From Ruegeria arenilitoris (GTDB taxonomy: Bacteria; Pseudomonadota; Alphaproteobacteria; Rhodobacterales; Rhodobacteraceae), in assembly GCF_013032445.1 (NCBI RefSeq), contig NZ_WQCA01000020.1:1-51576 (forward strand): 51,576 bases of DNA, given 5' to 3'. The first letter of the stretch is position 1, and each line of letters begins with the position of its first letter. The notes under the pieces are model-generated. The model was not told the DNA's origin. It saw only the letters and a program-made list of their open reading frames with translations, and ran no database searches. Shown one piece after another: positions 1 to 6,993 of the stretch. Position numbers and translations under genes: made by a program.

Positions 1-2
1 GA

Positions 3-248
3 GCCACCGAAAAACAACAGACGGGCAGGTGGCTTAATAATCGGGTTGAGAACTCTCACCTGCCGTTTCGACGAAGAGAACGGGCCATGCTGCGTTTCAG
101 GCGTATGCGAAGTTTGCAGAAATTCGCCTCCGTCCTTTCCTCCGTTTACAACCACTTCAACCAGGAAAGATCGCTGACCAGCCGAGACACCTTCAAGCTG
201 ACACGCACCGCCGCTCTTGCCGAGTGGCGCGAACTTGGTGCGTCATAA
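3..248 (+). pseudogene. IS6-family transposase, C-terminal part (5' side cut by window edge)
   Basis: An open frame runs in from the window edge and ends at a TAA at 246-248, giving 81 residues. It contains NNRVENSHLPFRRRERAM, which carries the last acidic residue of the DDE triad (E in RVEN) and the basic tail typical of IS6-family (IS26-like) transposases, followed by SVYNHFNQERS. It aligns codon for codon with the transposase at 50945 onward. By hand I count 20 mismatches over the 170 shared bases, mostly at third positions, so the two are relatives and not recent copies. Only the 3' end is visible, so I cannot say whether the whole gene is intact to the left. Confidence 0.85.
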
Positions 249-277
249 AAGGCAGCTATACAGGCCTACCAGAGACT

Positions 278-301
278 GGTTCGAATTTGTCTGACAGCAC
301 C
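278..301 (+). repeat. Right-hand terminal inverted repeat of the left IS6-like element
   Basis: The reverse complement of this segment starts GGTGCTGTCAGACAAATTCG. The left end of the other IS copy (50888 on) starts GGTCTTGTCAGAAGAACTTG. They share 10 of the first 12 bases and the TGTCAGA core. The segment lies about 30 bases beyond the transposase stop codon, the usual place for an IS6-family end. Bases 302-462 beyond it hold no gene or clear motif that I can recognise. Confidence 0.6.
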
Positions 302-462
302 TTTCGACTAGCTTGATGCATTCAAAATTGTTTTCCACTCTGAGCCGGTATTGATCCCCAAGAAGCGGAAAAAACGTCAAGATTAACGAACAACCGGCTG
401 GCATGGTAGGCACTTAGTCGGGACTAGATATTAAATGAAGTTACCGGTACGAGTTTCCGAAC

Positions 463-1158
463 TTATTCAAAGTACTCAGGATGGCGTTCGTGAATAAACG
501 CAATAGTGTCGTCGAGGCGGGATAAGTGTTTTCTGACTGCAGTTTGCGCTTTTGAAAGATCCCGCGAGGCGAGTCCATTTGCTATCTCATAGTGGTCTTC
601 CAAAATGGAATTCGCCTCGCGGTCTTTCTCAAGACCAAGCATACAGAGACGATCCACTTTTTGCTTGCATTCCAGCATAACTTCGAACGCTAACGGGTTG
701 CCGCCCAGAACGTAAATTAGTTTGTGAAAATCATAATCGAGCGCGTGAAAGGCAGATAGATCCCCTTGCGTCAGAGCATTCTCCTGAAGGGCTAAGTTTT
801 CGCTTAGCTTCGCATCCCGATCTGCGTCCCAAGTTTCAACCGCCATGTAAACTATTTCAAGCTCGACAGCCCTGCGTACCAAACGAGCAAGCTCTAATCG
901 ATCCATTGAAAAGCCGCGCACCTCGGTCGCTTTTTGTGGTCGGATGAGTAGCAAATCCTCATTTCCAAGCCTGGTGAAGGCGTTGCGAACAGGTTGACGA
1001 GAGACACCAAATCGCCGTGCGACTTCTGTCTCGGATAGTTTTGTACCGGGAAGAATTTCGAGCGAAACGATCTGATCGTGCAGTGTTTCGTAAACGGCGT
1101 CAGTGGTCGTTCGGGTTCTAATTCCGTCCACGATTTTCTCTTTCATCCTCTGATTCAT
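463..1158 (-). CDS. GntR-family transcriptional regulator, FCD (FadR) subfamily
   Basis: This 231-residue DNA-binding regulator is transcribed away from the dctPQM cluster. The N-terminal winged helix-turn-helix covers about residues 18-82, with a recognition region SETEVARRFGVSRQPVRNAF. The C-terminal FCD effector domain shows its metal or ligand residues D141, H145, H189 and H211. FCD regulators usually repress an adjacent sugar-acid or organic-acid operon and release DNA when the acid is bound. The likely target is the divergent TRAP/KdgF operon, because 293 bases between them hold palindromes and a TTGACA box. The effector is unknown; KDG or an unsaturated uronate is a reasonable guess. 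Confidence 0.88.
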   Translation of the reverse strand: MNQRMKEKIVDGIRTRTTTDAVYETLHDQIVSLEILPGTKLSETEVARRFGVSRQPVRNAFTRLGNEDLLLIRPQKATEVRGFSMDRLELARLVRRAVELEIVYMAVETWDADRDAKLSENLALQENALTQGDLSAFHALDYDFHKLIYVLGGNPLAFEVMLECKQKVDRLCMLGLEKDREANSILEDHYEIANGLASRDLSKAQTAVRKHLSRLDDTIAFIHERHPEYFE

Positions 1159-1305
1159 ATTCCTGTCGACACGGTCTGAGCGGTGATTAAGGCACTGTTA
1201 TTGCGAGTGAAAAGCCAGAATTCGTACGTATTTAGGTATGGCTTTTTCGGTTAATATCAAAGAGCCTGTAACCATTGAAGTCAAGGCTGTCACAAGTTTC
1301 AAACG

Positions 1306-1336
1306 AGTTGTTGACACAACTTGGATACTAGTGTCC
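1306..1336. promoter_or_regulatory. Candidate GntR operator and dctP promoter elements
   Basis: AGTTGT-TGAC-ACAACT (1306-1321) is a perfect 6-4-6 inverted repeat. It contains a consensus -35 hexamer TTGACA at 1311-1316. It is followed directly by GGATACTAGTGTCC (1323-1336), a 14-base palindrome with one mismatched pair. The position, between the divergent regulator and dctP, fits an FCD-type operator covering a promoter. I see no convincing -10 at the usual spacing; TATAGT at 1338-1343 is 21 bases from TTGACA. The promoter call is therefore tentative, and the palindromes are seen directly. Confidence 0.5.
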
Positions 1337-1451
1337 TTATAGTGTAAGCAGTGATTCCGGCTCTGGGAGGAAGCAGTAAGTTTTGCGACTTTCATCCTCC
1401 GGACGACACGTTTTGGCCTGTTGCTGCCCAGAAAAAAACGGGAGGAGACCC

Positions 1452-2423
1452 ATGACTTCTACGAAATCGCTTTTTGCAGCAGTAGCCGTTGCACTGATCG
1501 CCTCATCAGCATCGGCCGAAAGCTGGCGTGCCTGGAACATTCACAATGACGGCCACCCCAATACGGCGGCGATGGACAAGTTTGCTGAGCTTGTGGACAC
1601 AGCCACGGATGGCGAAGTCACGGTCGATGTGTTCCACGGCGGCGTTCTTGGCTCGCAACCCGATGCCCTGGAGCAAGTGCGTATTGGAGCCATCGAAGTT
1701 GGAAACTTCAACCTTGGCCCGATTGGTCCGATGGTCAAAGAGGCAAACCTTGTATCGCTTCCGTTCATTTTCAAAAGTGTTCCTCACATGTTCCGTGTGA
1801 TGGAAGGTGACGCAGGCGAGGTCGTTGCCGAAGCGATGGGTGAAGCGGGTGTCCTTCCACTTGCATATTTCGACGCGGGAGCCCGGTCTTTCTACAGCCA
1901 GAAACCGATCAACTCTCCAGACGATGTGGAAGGCTTGAAGATCCGAGTCATGAACAACGATCTCTACACTTCGATGATTACGGCGATGGGTGGAAATCCG
2001 TCTCCCATGGCTTTTTCGGAAGTACAACAGGCGCTGAAAACAGGCGTCGTTGATGGTGCAGAGAACAACTTCCCGTCGTTCAAAAACGTCGGCCATTACG
2101 AAGTGACGTCGCACTATTCCCTATCTGAGCATTTGATCATCCCCGAGTGCATCTGTGTGAATACAGCCAAGTTCAACGCGCTTAGCCCCGAACTACAAGA
2201 AGCTGTACGCAGTGCGGCGCAAGAAGCGGCTCTATACCAGCGCGAACTGTGGGCTGTTGGGTCTGCGCAAGCGCGCTCTGACGTTGAAGCGGCTGGCATC
2301 ACAGTCAACGAAATCGCAGACAAGGGCCCCTTCCAGTCCGCGATGGACGTAGTCTATGCCGACTACCTCGCTGCCAACCCAGATATGAAAGCGTTGGTCG
2401 AGATGGCCCAGGCCACTGAGTGA
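1452..2423 (+). CDS. dctP: TRAP transporter solute-binding protein, DctP family
   Basis: This periplasmic binding protein of 323 residues captures the substrate for the membrane pair encoded next. The start at 1452 is chosen over an in-frame ATG at 1383 because it follows GGAGGAG (1441-1447) and gives a clean signal peptide (MTSTKSLFAAVAVALIASSASA). The mature part has the DctP pattern, including the region GARSFYSQKPINSPDDVEGLKIRV, where the Arg of GARSFY is the family's carboxylate clamp. An acid substrate is therefore expected. Given the KdgF-like cupin and SDR downstream, an unsaturated uronate or its 5-keto form is likely (inference). A strong hairpin lies between this gene and dctQ. Confidence 0.92.
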   Translation: MTSTKSLFAAVAVALIASSASAESWRAWNIHNDGHPNTAAMDKFAELVDTATDGEVTVDVFHGGVLGSQPDALEQVRIGAIEVGNFNLGPIGPMVKEANLVSLPFIFKSVPHMFRVMEGDAGEVVAEAMGEAGVLPLAYFDAGARSFYSQKPINSPDDVEGLKIRVMNNDLYTSMITAMGGNPSPMAFSEVQQALKTGVVDGAENNFPSFKNVGHYEVTSHYSLSEHLIIPECICVNTAKFNALSPELQEAVRSAAQEAALYQRELWAVGSAQARSDVEAAGITVNEIADKGPFQSAMDVVYADYLAANPDMKALVEMAQATE

Positions 2424-2450
2424 TTTGCCAAAGCGAATACAAATAAGCGC

Positions 2451-2477
2451 GTCCGGTTTCCTTCAAAGAAGCCGGAC
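2451..2477 (+). promoter_or_regulatory. Intercistronic hairpin after the dctP gene
   Basis: GTCCGGTTTC (2451-2460) can pair with GAAGCCGGAC (2468-2477) over ten pairs, one of them G-U, with a 7-base loop. It lies 28 bases after the dctP stop and is followed by an A-rich stretch, not a T-run. It is therefore more likely an mRNA-stabilising or partial-termination hairpin than a full terminator. This would favour excess binding protein over membrane subunits. Confidence 0.7.
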
Positions 2478-2502
2478 TCGTAAAACCAAAAAAGGGGGCG
2501 GC

Positions 2503-3036
2503 ATGCAAGTTTCAGGCAAGACATCAGAGTTTCTACGGAGGATGGATTTCTTCCTCGACCTGCTCGCCCGCCTTTGTACCTTGTTGGCCGGCGTCGCCAT
2601 CGTGAGTATGACCGCTATCTTCGCGTGGCTAGTCTTTGGCCGGTACGTCCTCAATGACACGCCCACCTGGGTTGAGCAGGTATCGCTATTACTTGTCATG
2701 GTCATTGCCTTCCTCGGCGCAGCAGCCGGAGTGCACAACCACACCCACCTCTCTGTTGTTCTTTTCCGGGGCATGGTGCCGCCGAAAGTACGATCAGTCT
2801 TTGTCTGCATCACAGATACGCTGCTCGCCGGATTTGGCGCGATGATGTTCTGGTATGGGCTTGAATTGACCGAATTCAAATGGGGCACGTTGATCCCGCT
2901 TATTCAATGGCCCGAGGGCCTGAGATCCCTGCCTATGACCATTAGCGGAGCATTGGTCCTTCTGTTTTCCATCGGTCATCTGATCCGCCTGTTTCTGGGC
3001 GAGGACGCGCGTCAAGACAGTATAGATCAGGGTTAA
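2503..3036 (+). CDS. dctQ: TRAP transporter small membrane subunit, DctQ family
   Basis: This 177-residue inner-membrane protein has four hydrophobic segments: about residues 15-40 (LDLLARLCTLLAGVAIVSMT), 50-70, 90-110 and 130-150. It is the small subunit that pairs with DctM. The open frame extends back to a TTG at 2425, but the ATG at 2503 follows a G-rich ribosome site and gives the normal family length. It ends two bases before the dctM start, consistent with translational coupling. Confidence 0.9.
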   Translation: MQVSGKTSEFLRRMDFFLDLLARLCTLLAGVAIVSMTAIFAWLVFGRYVLNDTPTWVEQVSLLLVMVIAFLGAAAGVHNHTHLSVVLFRGMVPPKVRSVFVCITDTLLAGFGAMMFWYGLELTEFKWGTLIPLIQWPEGLRSLPMTISGALVLLFSIGHLIRLFLGEDARQDSIDQG

Positions 3037-3038
3037 TC

Positions 3039-4325
3039 ATGGGACTTGCAGTTCTTCTCGGGGTCTTTGCCCTTTCCGTCATCATTGGTACTCCAGTCGC
3101 TTACGCACTCGGGATTTCTGCCTTGGCTGCGTTTTGGTATGAAGGCTTGCCTTTGTTCGTCGGCTTTCAACGAATAGTCGCAGGAATCAACGTTTTTTCG
3201 CTTATGGCTATCCCGTTTTTCATTTTCGCTGGCGAGCTGATGTTCCACGGTGGCATAGCCGTCAGATTGGTAAAGTTCGCGCAAGCCGCTGTCGGTGCCG
3301 TGCGCGGCGGGCTTGGCATTGTGAACGTGTTTTCCTCCATGCTTTTTGGTGGGATTTCAGGTTCGGCGATCGCGGACATCTCCGCGCTGGGCTCAATTCT
3401 CATCCCCGTTATGAAGGACAAGGGATACGACGCCGACTATGCGGTGAATGTGACGGTGACGTCTTCCATCGCCGGGATCATCATTCCACCCAGTCACAAT
3501 ATGATTATCTTTGCTCTTGCTACGGGCGGTGCGGTGTCAATTTCCAAGCTGTTCTTGGCGGGTGTGATCCCCGGCATCCTGATGTGCTGTTGCTTGGCAA
3601 TTGCTGCATATGTGGTCGCAGTAAAGCGCGGCTATCAGGCCGAACGGTTTCCTGGATGGACGGCGCTGGCGTACGCGTTTATCGGCTCCATCCCCGGCTT
3701 GCTGACTGCCGTCATTATCGTCGGAGGTGTCCTATCAGGCATCTTTACTGTGACAGAGTCCGGTGCGTTCGGGGCTATGTATGCCTTTGTTGTCACGCTG
3801 ATCGTCTACCGCAGCCTGTCATGGGATGCCTTTAAGACTGCTGTAATTTCGTCCGTGCGCACAACGTCGATGGTCATGATCCTGATCGCCTGCGCCGGGG
3901 CTTTCGCCTATATGCTGACTTACAACCGCGTACCAACCAAAACGGTCGAGTTCCTTCTGGGGATAACCGAGAACCCGATCCTGGTTTTGCTGATGATCAA
4001 CGCCGTTCTTTTGCTGCTTGGCATGATTATGGATATGGCAGCTTTGATCCTCATCTGCACGCCGATCTTCTTACCCGTGATGAACATGCTTGGGATCGAT
4101 CCGCTGCAATTCGGCATGATCCTTTTGGTGAACCTTGGTCTGGGGCTTTGCACGCCTCCGGTCGGGACCTGCCTGTTTGTAGGCTGTGCGGTTGGCCAGT
4201 TGCCGATGGAAAAAGCCATCAAAACGATCTGGCCTTTCTACCTTGCGATCTTCGCAGCTCTGATGCTGATCACCTTCGTTCCTGCCATCTCACTCACACT
4301 TCCGACTCTCCTAATCGGCCCATAA
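3039..4325 (+). CDS. dctM: TRAP transporter large permease, DctM family
   Basis: This 428-residue, very hydrophobic protein has the standard DctM length. It contains the conserved GISGSAIADISALGSILIPVM and SSIAGIIIPPSHNMI segments, which form the sodium-coupled substrate path, and a C-terminal LGLCTPPVG motif. It completes the first TRAP system and sits directly after dctQ. Substrate specificity comes from the binding protein, so this subunit adds no extra information on ligand. Confidence 0.94.
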   Translation: MGLAVLLGVFALSVIIGTPVAYALGISALAAFWYEGLPLFVGFQRIVAGINVFSLMAIPFFIFAGELMFHGGIAVRLVKFAQAAVGAVRGGLGIVNVFSSMLFGGISGSAIADISALGSILIPVMKDKGYDADYAVNVTVTSSIAGIIIPPSHNMIIFALATGGAVSISKLFLAGVIPGILMCCCLAIAAYVVAVKRGYQAERFPGWTALAYAFIGSIPGLLTAVIIVGGVLSGIFTVTESGAFGAMYAFVVTLIVYRSLSWDAFKTAVISSVRTTSMVMILIACAGAFAYMLTYNRVPTKTVEFLLGITENPILVLLMINAVLLLLGMIMDMAALILICTPIFLPVMNMLGIDPLQFGMILLVNLGLGLCTPPVGTCLFVGCAVGQLPMEKAIKTIWPFYLAIFAALMLITFVPAISLTLPTLLIGP

Positions 4326-4343
4326 AGTCAAAAGGACGCCGCT

Positions 4344-4778
4344 ATGCTGAATATCAAACGATTGGACATTGAAGAGGCGAGACGGCTGATCGCGGTCGCA
4401 AGGCTCAAAGCCGAGGGTATCGGGGTGCCAATGTGCATCGCTGTTACCGACGAGAGCGGTAGCCTCATCGCTTTCGAGCGAATGGATGGCGCCAAGATTA
4501 CCAGCGTCAATCTGGCGATCGACAAGGCTTATACCGCATGCGGCATAAAAAAGAGCACGCAAGCCTTGGGTGAAGTCAGTCAACCGGGATTGCCAGCGCA
4601 TGGCATCGCTTCAGCCTTAGGCGGACGTATGTTGACCGTTGCCGGCGGTCTTCCTGTGCTTGCAGGTTCTGATGTCGTCGGCGGTATTGGTGTTAGCTCT
4701 GGCTCGCCTGCGCAAGATCATGACGTTGCCCAAGCTGGAGCCGATGTCTTTACCAAAACGAAAAACCCAAACGCTTAG
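4344..4778 (+). CDS. GlcG/HbpS-like protein (heme-degrading domain family)
   Basis: This 144-residue protein of the GlcG/HbpS (formerly DUF336) family has the typical core VPMCIAVTDESGSLIAFERMDGA near the N-terminus. It also has the glycine-rich C-terminal run GGLPVLAGSDVVGGIGVSSGSP followed by DHDVAQAG. Members are common in glycolate, propanediol and sugar-acid operons; their role there is not settled. It lies between dctM and a hydroxyacid dehydrogenase in the same direction, so co-transcription is likely. No catalytic assignment is made. Confidence 0.8.
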   Translation: MLNIKRLDIEEARRLIAVARLKAEGIGVPMCIAVTDESGSLIAFERMDGAKITSVNLAIDKAYTACGIKKSTQALGEVSQPGLPAHGIASALGGRMLTVAGGLPVLAGSDVVGGIGVSSGSPAQDHDVAQAGADVFTKTKNPNA

Positions 4779-4787
4779 GAGTCACGT

Positions 4788-5669
4788 ATGTCGAACCCAA
4801 AAATCGGTTTCATTGGTCTAGGCCAAATGGGCAGCAAGATGGTTGAATGCCTCCAAAAAAATGGTTTTGATCTTGTGGTCATGGGCCGCAATAAAGCGGC
4901 GGTTGCCGAAACGGTTGCGCGCGGCGCGGTCGAGGTGAGCACCCCTAAGGAACTCGCCGCGGCCAGCGATATAATCATGCTCTGCGTTACAACATCTGAC
5001 GTGGTCGAAAGCCTGATCTACGGTGAGAACGGTATTCTTGCCGGGATCAAAAAAGGCGCGGTGGTCATAGATTTCGGCACGTCCATTCCAGCGTCAACAA
5101 AGAAAATTGGCGCGGACCTTGCGACAAAAGGGGCCGGGATGCTCGACGCGCCGTTGGGGCGTTCACCTGTACACGCCAAGGACGGTTTGCTGAATATCAT
5201 GGCAGCGGGCGATATCGAAACGTTTGAAAAGGTCAAACCTGTGCTCGATGTACAGGGCGAGAACGTGTTCCATCTTGGCGCGCTCGGCGCGGGTCATACG
5301 ACCAAGCTGATCAACAACTTCATGGGTATGACAACAGCGTGTACTATGAGCCAGGCATTTGCTGTTGCAAAACAAGCTGGCATCGATGGCCAGCTGCTAT
5401 TCGACATCATGTCCGCGGGCCCGTCCAATTCCCCCTTCATGCAATTTTGCAAGAATTACGCCGTAGATGGTGTAAGCGATCTTGGGTTTTCGATCAGCAA
5501 TGCCAACAAGGATATCGCTTACTTCGTTCAGATGATCACTGACATTGGAACACGCTCCGAAATCGCTGAAGGCACTTCCGCAAATCTTCAAACGGCGCTT
5601 GACGCAGGGATGGGCGATGGCAACGTGCCCGAAATTTTCGACATGTTTGTCAAACGCGGCGCTGCCTAA
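4788..5669 (+). CDS. Beta-hydroxyacid dehydrogenase (3-hydroxyisobutyrate dehydrogenase superfamily)
   Basis: This 293-residue NAD(P)-dependent enzyme starts with the Rossmann motif GFIGLGQMGSKM. The substrate motif reads DAPLGRSP where most relatives have DAPVSGG. The catalytic lysine is in HTTKLINNF. The closest visible relative is the protein at 30065-30952, which shares DAPLGR, KLINNF and the surrounding pattern, so the two are paralogues within this island. It probably reduces or oxidises a small hydroxyacid or semialdehyde; the exact substrate cannot be read from sequence. It lies 9 bases after the GlcG-like gene, with a ribosome site AGGAG. Confidence 0.85.
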   Translation: MSNPKIGFIGLGQMGSKMVECLQKNGFDLVVMGRNKAAVAETVARGAVEVSTPKELAAASDIIMLCVTTSDVVESLIYGENGILAGIKKGAVVIDFGTSIPASTKKIGADLATKGAGMLDAPLGRSPVHAKDGLLNIMAAGDIETFEKVKPVLDVQGENVFHLGALGAGHTTKLINNFMGMTTACTMSQAFAVAKQAGIDGQLLFDIMSAGPSNSPFMQFCKNYAVDGVSDLGFSISNANKDIAYFVQMITDIGTRSEIAEGTSANLQTALDAGMGDGNVPEIFDMFVKRGAA

Positions 5670-5726
5670 GCAAGCGCACGCTGGAGCATGACAGTTTTCA
5701 AAGCAGAGCAACGATGAGGGATGGCC

Positions 5727-6470
5727 ATGAAACTCGCTGGAAAATCGGCAATTGTAACTGGAGCCGGTCGGGATATCGGTGCAGCTGCTGCAATCAAGCT
5801 AGCGTCCGAGGGCGCAAACGTCGCAATCAACTATTTTGCCAGCAGCACAGGCGCTGAGGACGTTGTGGCCAAGATCAAAGCAAATGGCGGGACGGCATTT
5901 GCGCTTCAGGGAGACCTAACGCAGAAGAGAGACGTTGACGCATTGGTGGCGCTATCTCTCGCGGAGTTCGGCAGTATTGACGTTTTGGTCAATAATGCGG
6001 GCGGTTTGGTTGCCCGCAAAACAGTCGCAGAGTCCTCACTTGAACATTGGCAATATGTGATGGATTTGAACCTGACCAGCAACTTCATGATGACGAACGC
6101 CTGTTTGGCTCATATGAAAAGTGGTGCGATTGTCAATTTGGCGAGCCAAGCCGCTCGCGATGGCGGTGGTCCCGGATCAGTTCCCTATGCGACCTCAAAG
6201 GGTGCGATCATGACGCTGACGCGGGGTTTGGCTAAAGAGCTGGGCCCGGATATCAGGGTCAATGGGCTGTGCCCTGGCATGATTGATACTGATTTTCATA
6301 ACATCCACACACCGGACGCAGGACGTCGCGGCTTTGAAGCCGCTGCGCCAATGAAACGTCAGGGCACCATTGAGGATGTCGCAAATCTTGTCCTATTCCT
6401 AGCCTGCGACGACAGTGCGTTCATTACAGGAGCTAATGTCGATCTGAATGGTGGGATGCTTTTCTCATAA
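5727..6470 (+). CDS. Short-chain dehydrogenase/reductase, candidate 5-keto-uronate (DEH) reductase
   Basis: This 247-residue classical SDR has the cofactor loop TGAGRDIG near residue 12, NNAG, and a YATSK active site with the upstream serine in NLASQAA. The ATG at 5727 is preferred over 5721 because GAGGG (5716-5720) abuts the latter and stands 6 bases from the former. It lies between a TRAP importer and a KdgF-like cupin and is followed by a kdgK remnant. The simplest role is reduction of 4-deoxy-5-hexoseulose uronate to KDG, as in alginate or pectin monomer pathways. That role is inferred from context; SDR family membership is certain. Confidence 0.85.
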   Translation: MKLAGKSAIVTGAGRDIGAAAAIKLASEGANVAINYFASSTGAEDVVAKIKANGGTAFALQGDLTQKRDVDALVALSLAEFGSIDVLVNNAGGLVARKTVAESSLEHWQYVMDLNLTSNFMMTNACLAHMKSGAIVNLASQAARDGGGPGSVPYATSKGAIMTLTRGLAKELGPDIRVNGLCPGMIDTDFHNIHTPDAGRRGFEAAAPMKRQGTIEDVANLVLFLACDDSAFITGANVDLNGGMLFS

Positions 6471-6487
6471 TGTAGCGGAGGTACTCC

Positions 6488-6799
6488 TTGCCTGAATTTC
6501 CAGTTGTCTCGATAGGAGAGAATGTCACACGGCAAATTCTCTCTGATCACCCTAATCTCATGGTCGTTGCCTTTCGGTTCAGCAAAGCAGGGGCGATAGG
6601 CGCGTTGCACAGCCATCCGCATGTCCAGTCAACATATGTCGAAAGCGGCCGGTTCCGGTTCACTTTGGGCGAAAGTGACCAAGAGTTCGGGCCAGGAGAC
6701 AGTTTTGTCATTCCTTCAGATCAGACCCACGGATGTGTTTGCCTGGAACCAGGAAAGCTCGTGGATAGCTTCACTCCGCGGCGTGACGATTTTTTATAG
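6488..6799 (+). CDS. kdgF: KdgF-like cupin, unsaturated uronate-converting enzyme
   Basis: This 103-residue single-domain cupin starts at TTG 6488, placed six bases after GCGGAGG (6475-6481); no ATG is available. The metal-binding set is visible in LHSHPHVQSTYV (His residues plus Gln) and QTHGC (second His). The C-terminal FTPRRDDFL matches the KdgF ending. Known KdgF proteins convert 4,5-unsaturated uronates to the linear 5-keto-4-deoxyuronate. Here it would supply the SDR encoded just upstream. Recognition rests on whole-length resemblance and the metal ligands. Confidence 0.82.
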   Translation: MPEFPVVSIGENVTRQILSDHPNLMVVAFRFSKAGAIGALHSHPHVQSTYVESGRFRFTLGESDQEFGPGDSFVIPSDQTHGCVCLEPGKLVDSFTPRRDDFL

Positions 6800-6804
6800 A
6801 ACCC

Positions 6805-6882
6805 ATGCGTATCTTGGCAATCGGTGAGTGCATGGCGGAACTTGCTCCCTTGGGCGATCCAGGGGAATTCAAGATTGGGTAG
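6805..6882 (+). pseudogene. kdgK: Truncated kdgK (2-keto-3-deoxygluconate kinase) remnant
   Basis: An ATG at 6805 opens a frame reading MRILAIGECMAELAPLGDPG and ends at a TAG at 6880 after 25 codons. This is the N-terminal beta strand and substrate loop of PfkB-family KDG kinases; compare MTRIACIGEAMIELS in the intact kinase at 28320-29183. The sequence from 6883 to 6993 does not continue the kinase. It follows kdgF by only five bases, so the ancestral order was probably dctPQM-SDR-kdgF-kdgK, with the 3' part lost at the junction to the next module. One open run (about 6891-7007) reads VSIGVPPAFKEVSSANS in another frame, which I do not recognise. Confidence 0.75.
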
Positions 6883-6993
6883 ACAATTGGGTGAGTATCG
6901 GTGTGCCGCCAGCCTTTAAAGAAGTCTCGAGCGCAAACTCTTCTATCGTAACAGTTTTTGTCGCTTGGGCCAAAGCGAAACCGCAGCTACAAC

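Noticed and set aside
1198..1540. Two minus-strand open frames between the GntR gene and dctP
   Set aside because: They have no domain pattern, lie over the promoter and dctP signal peptide, and look like chance frames.
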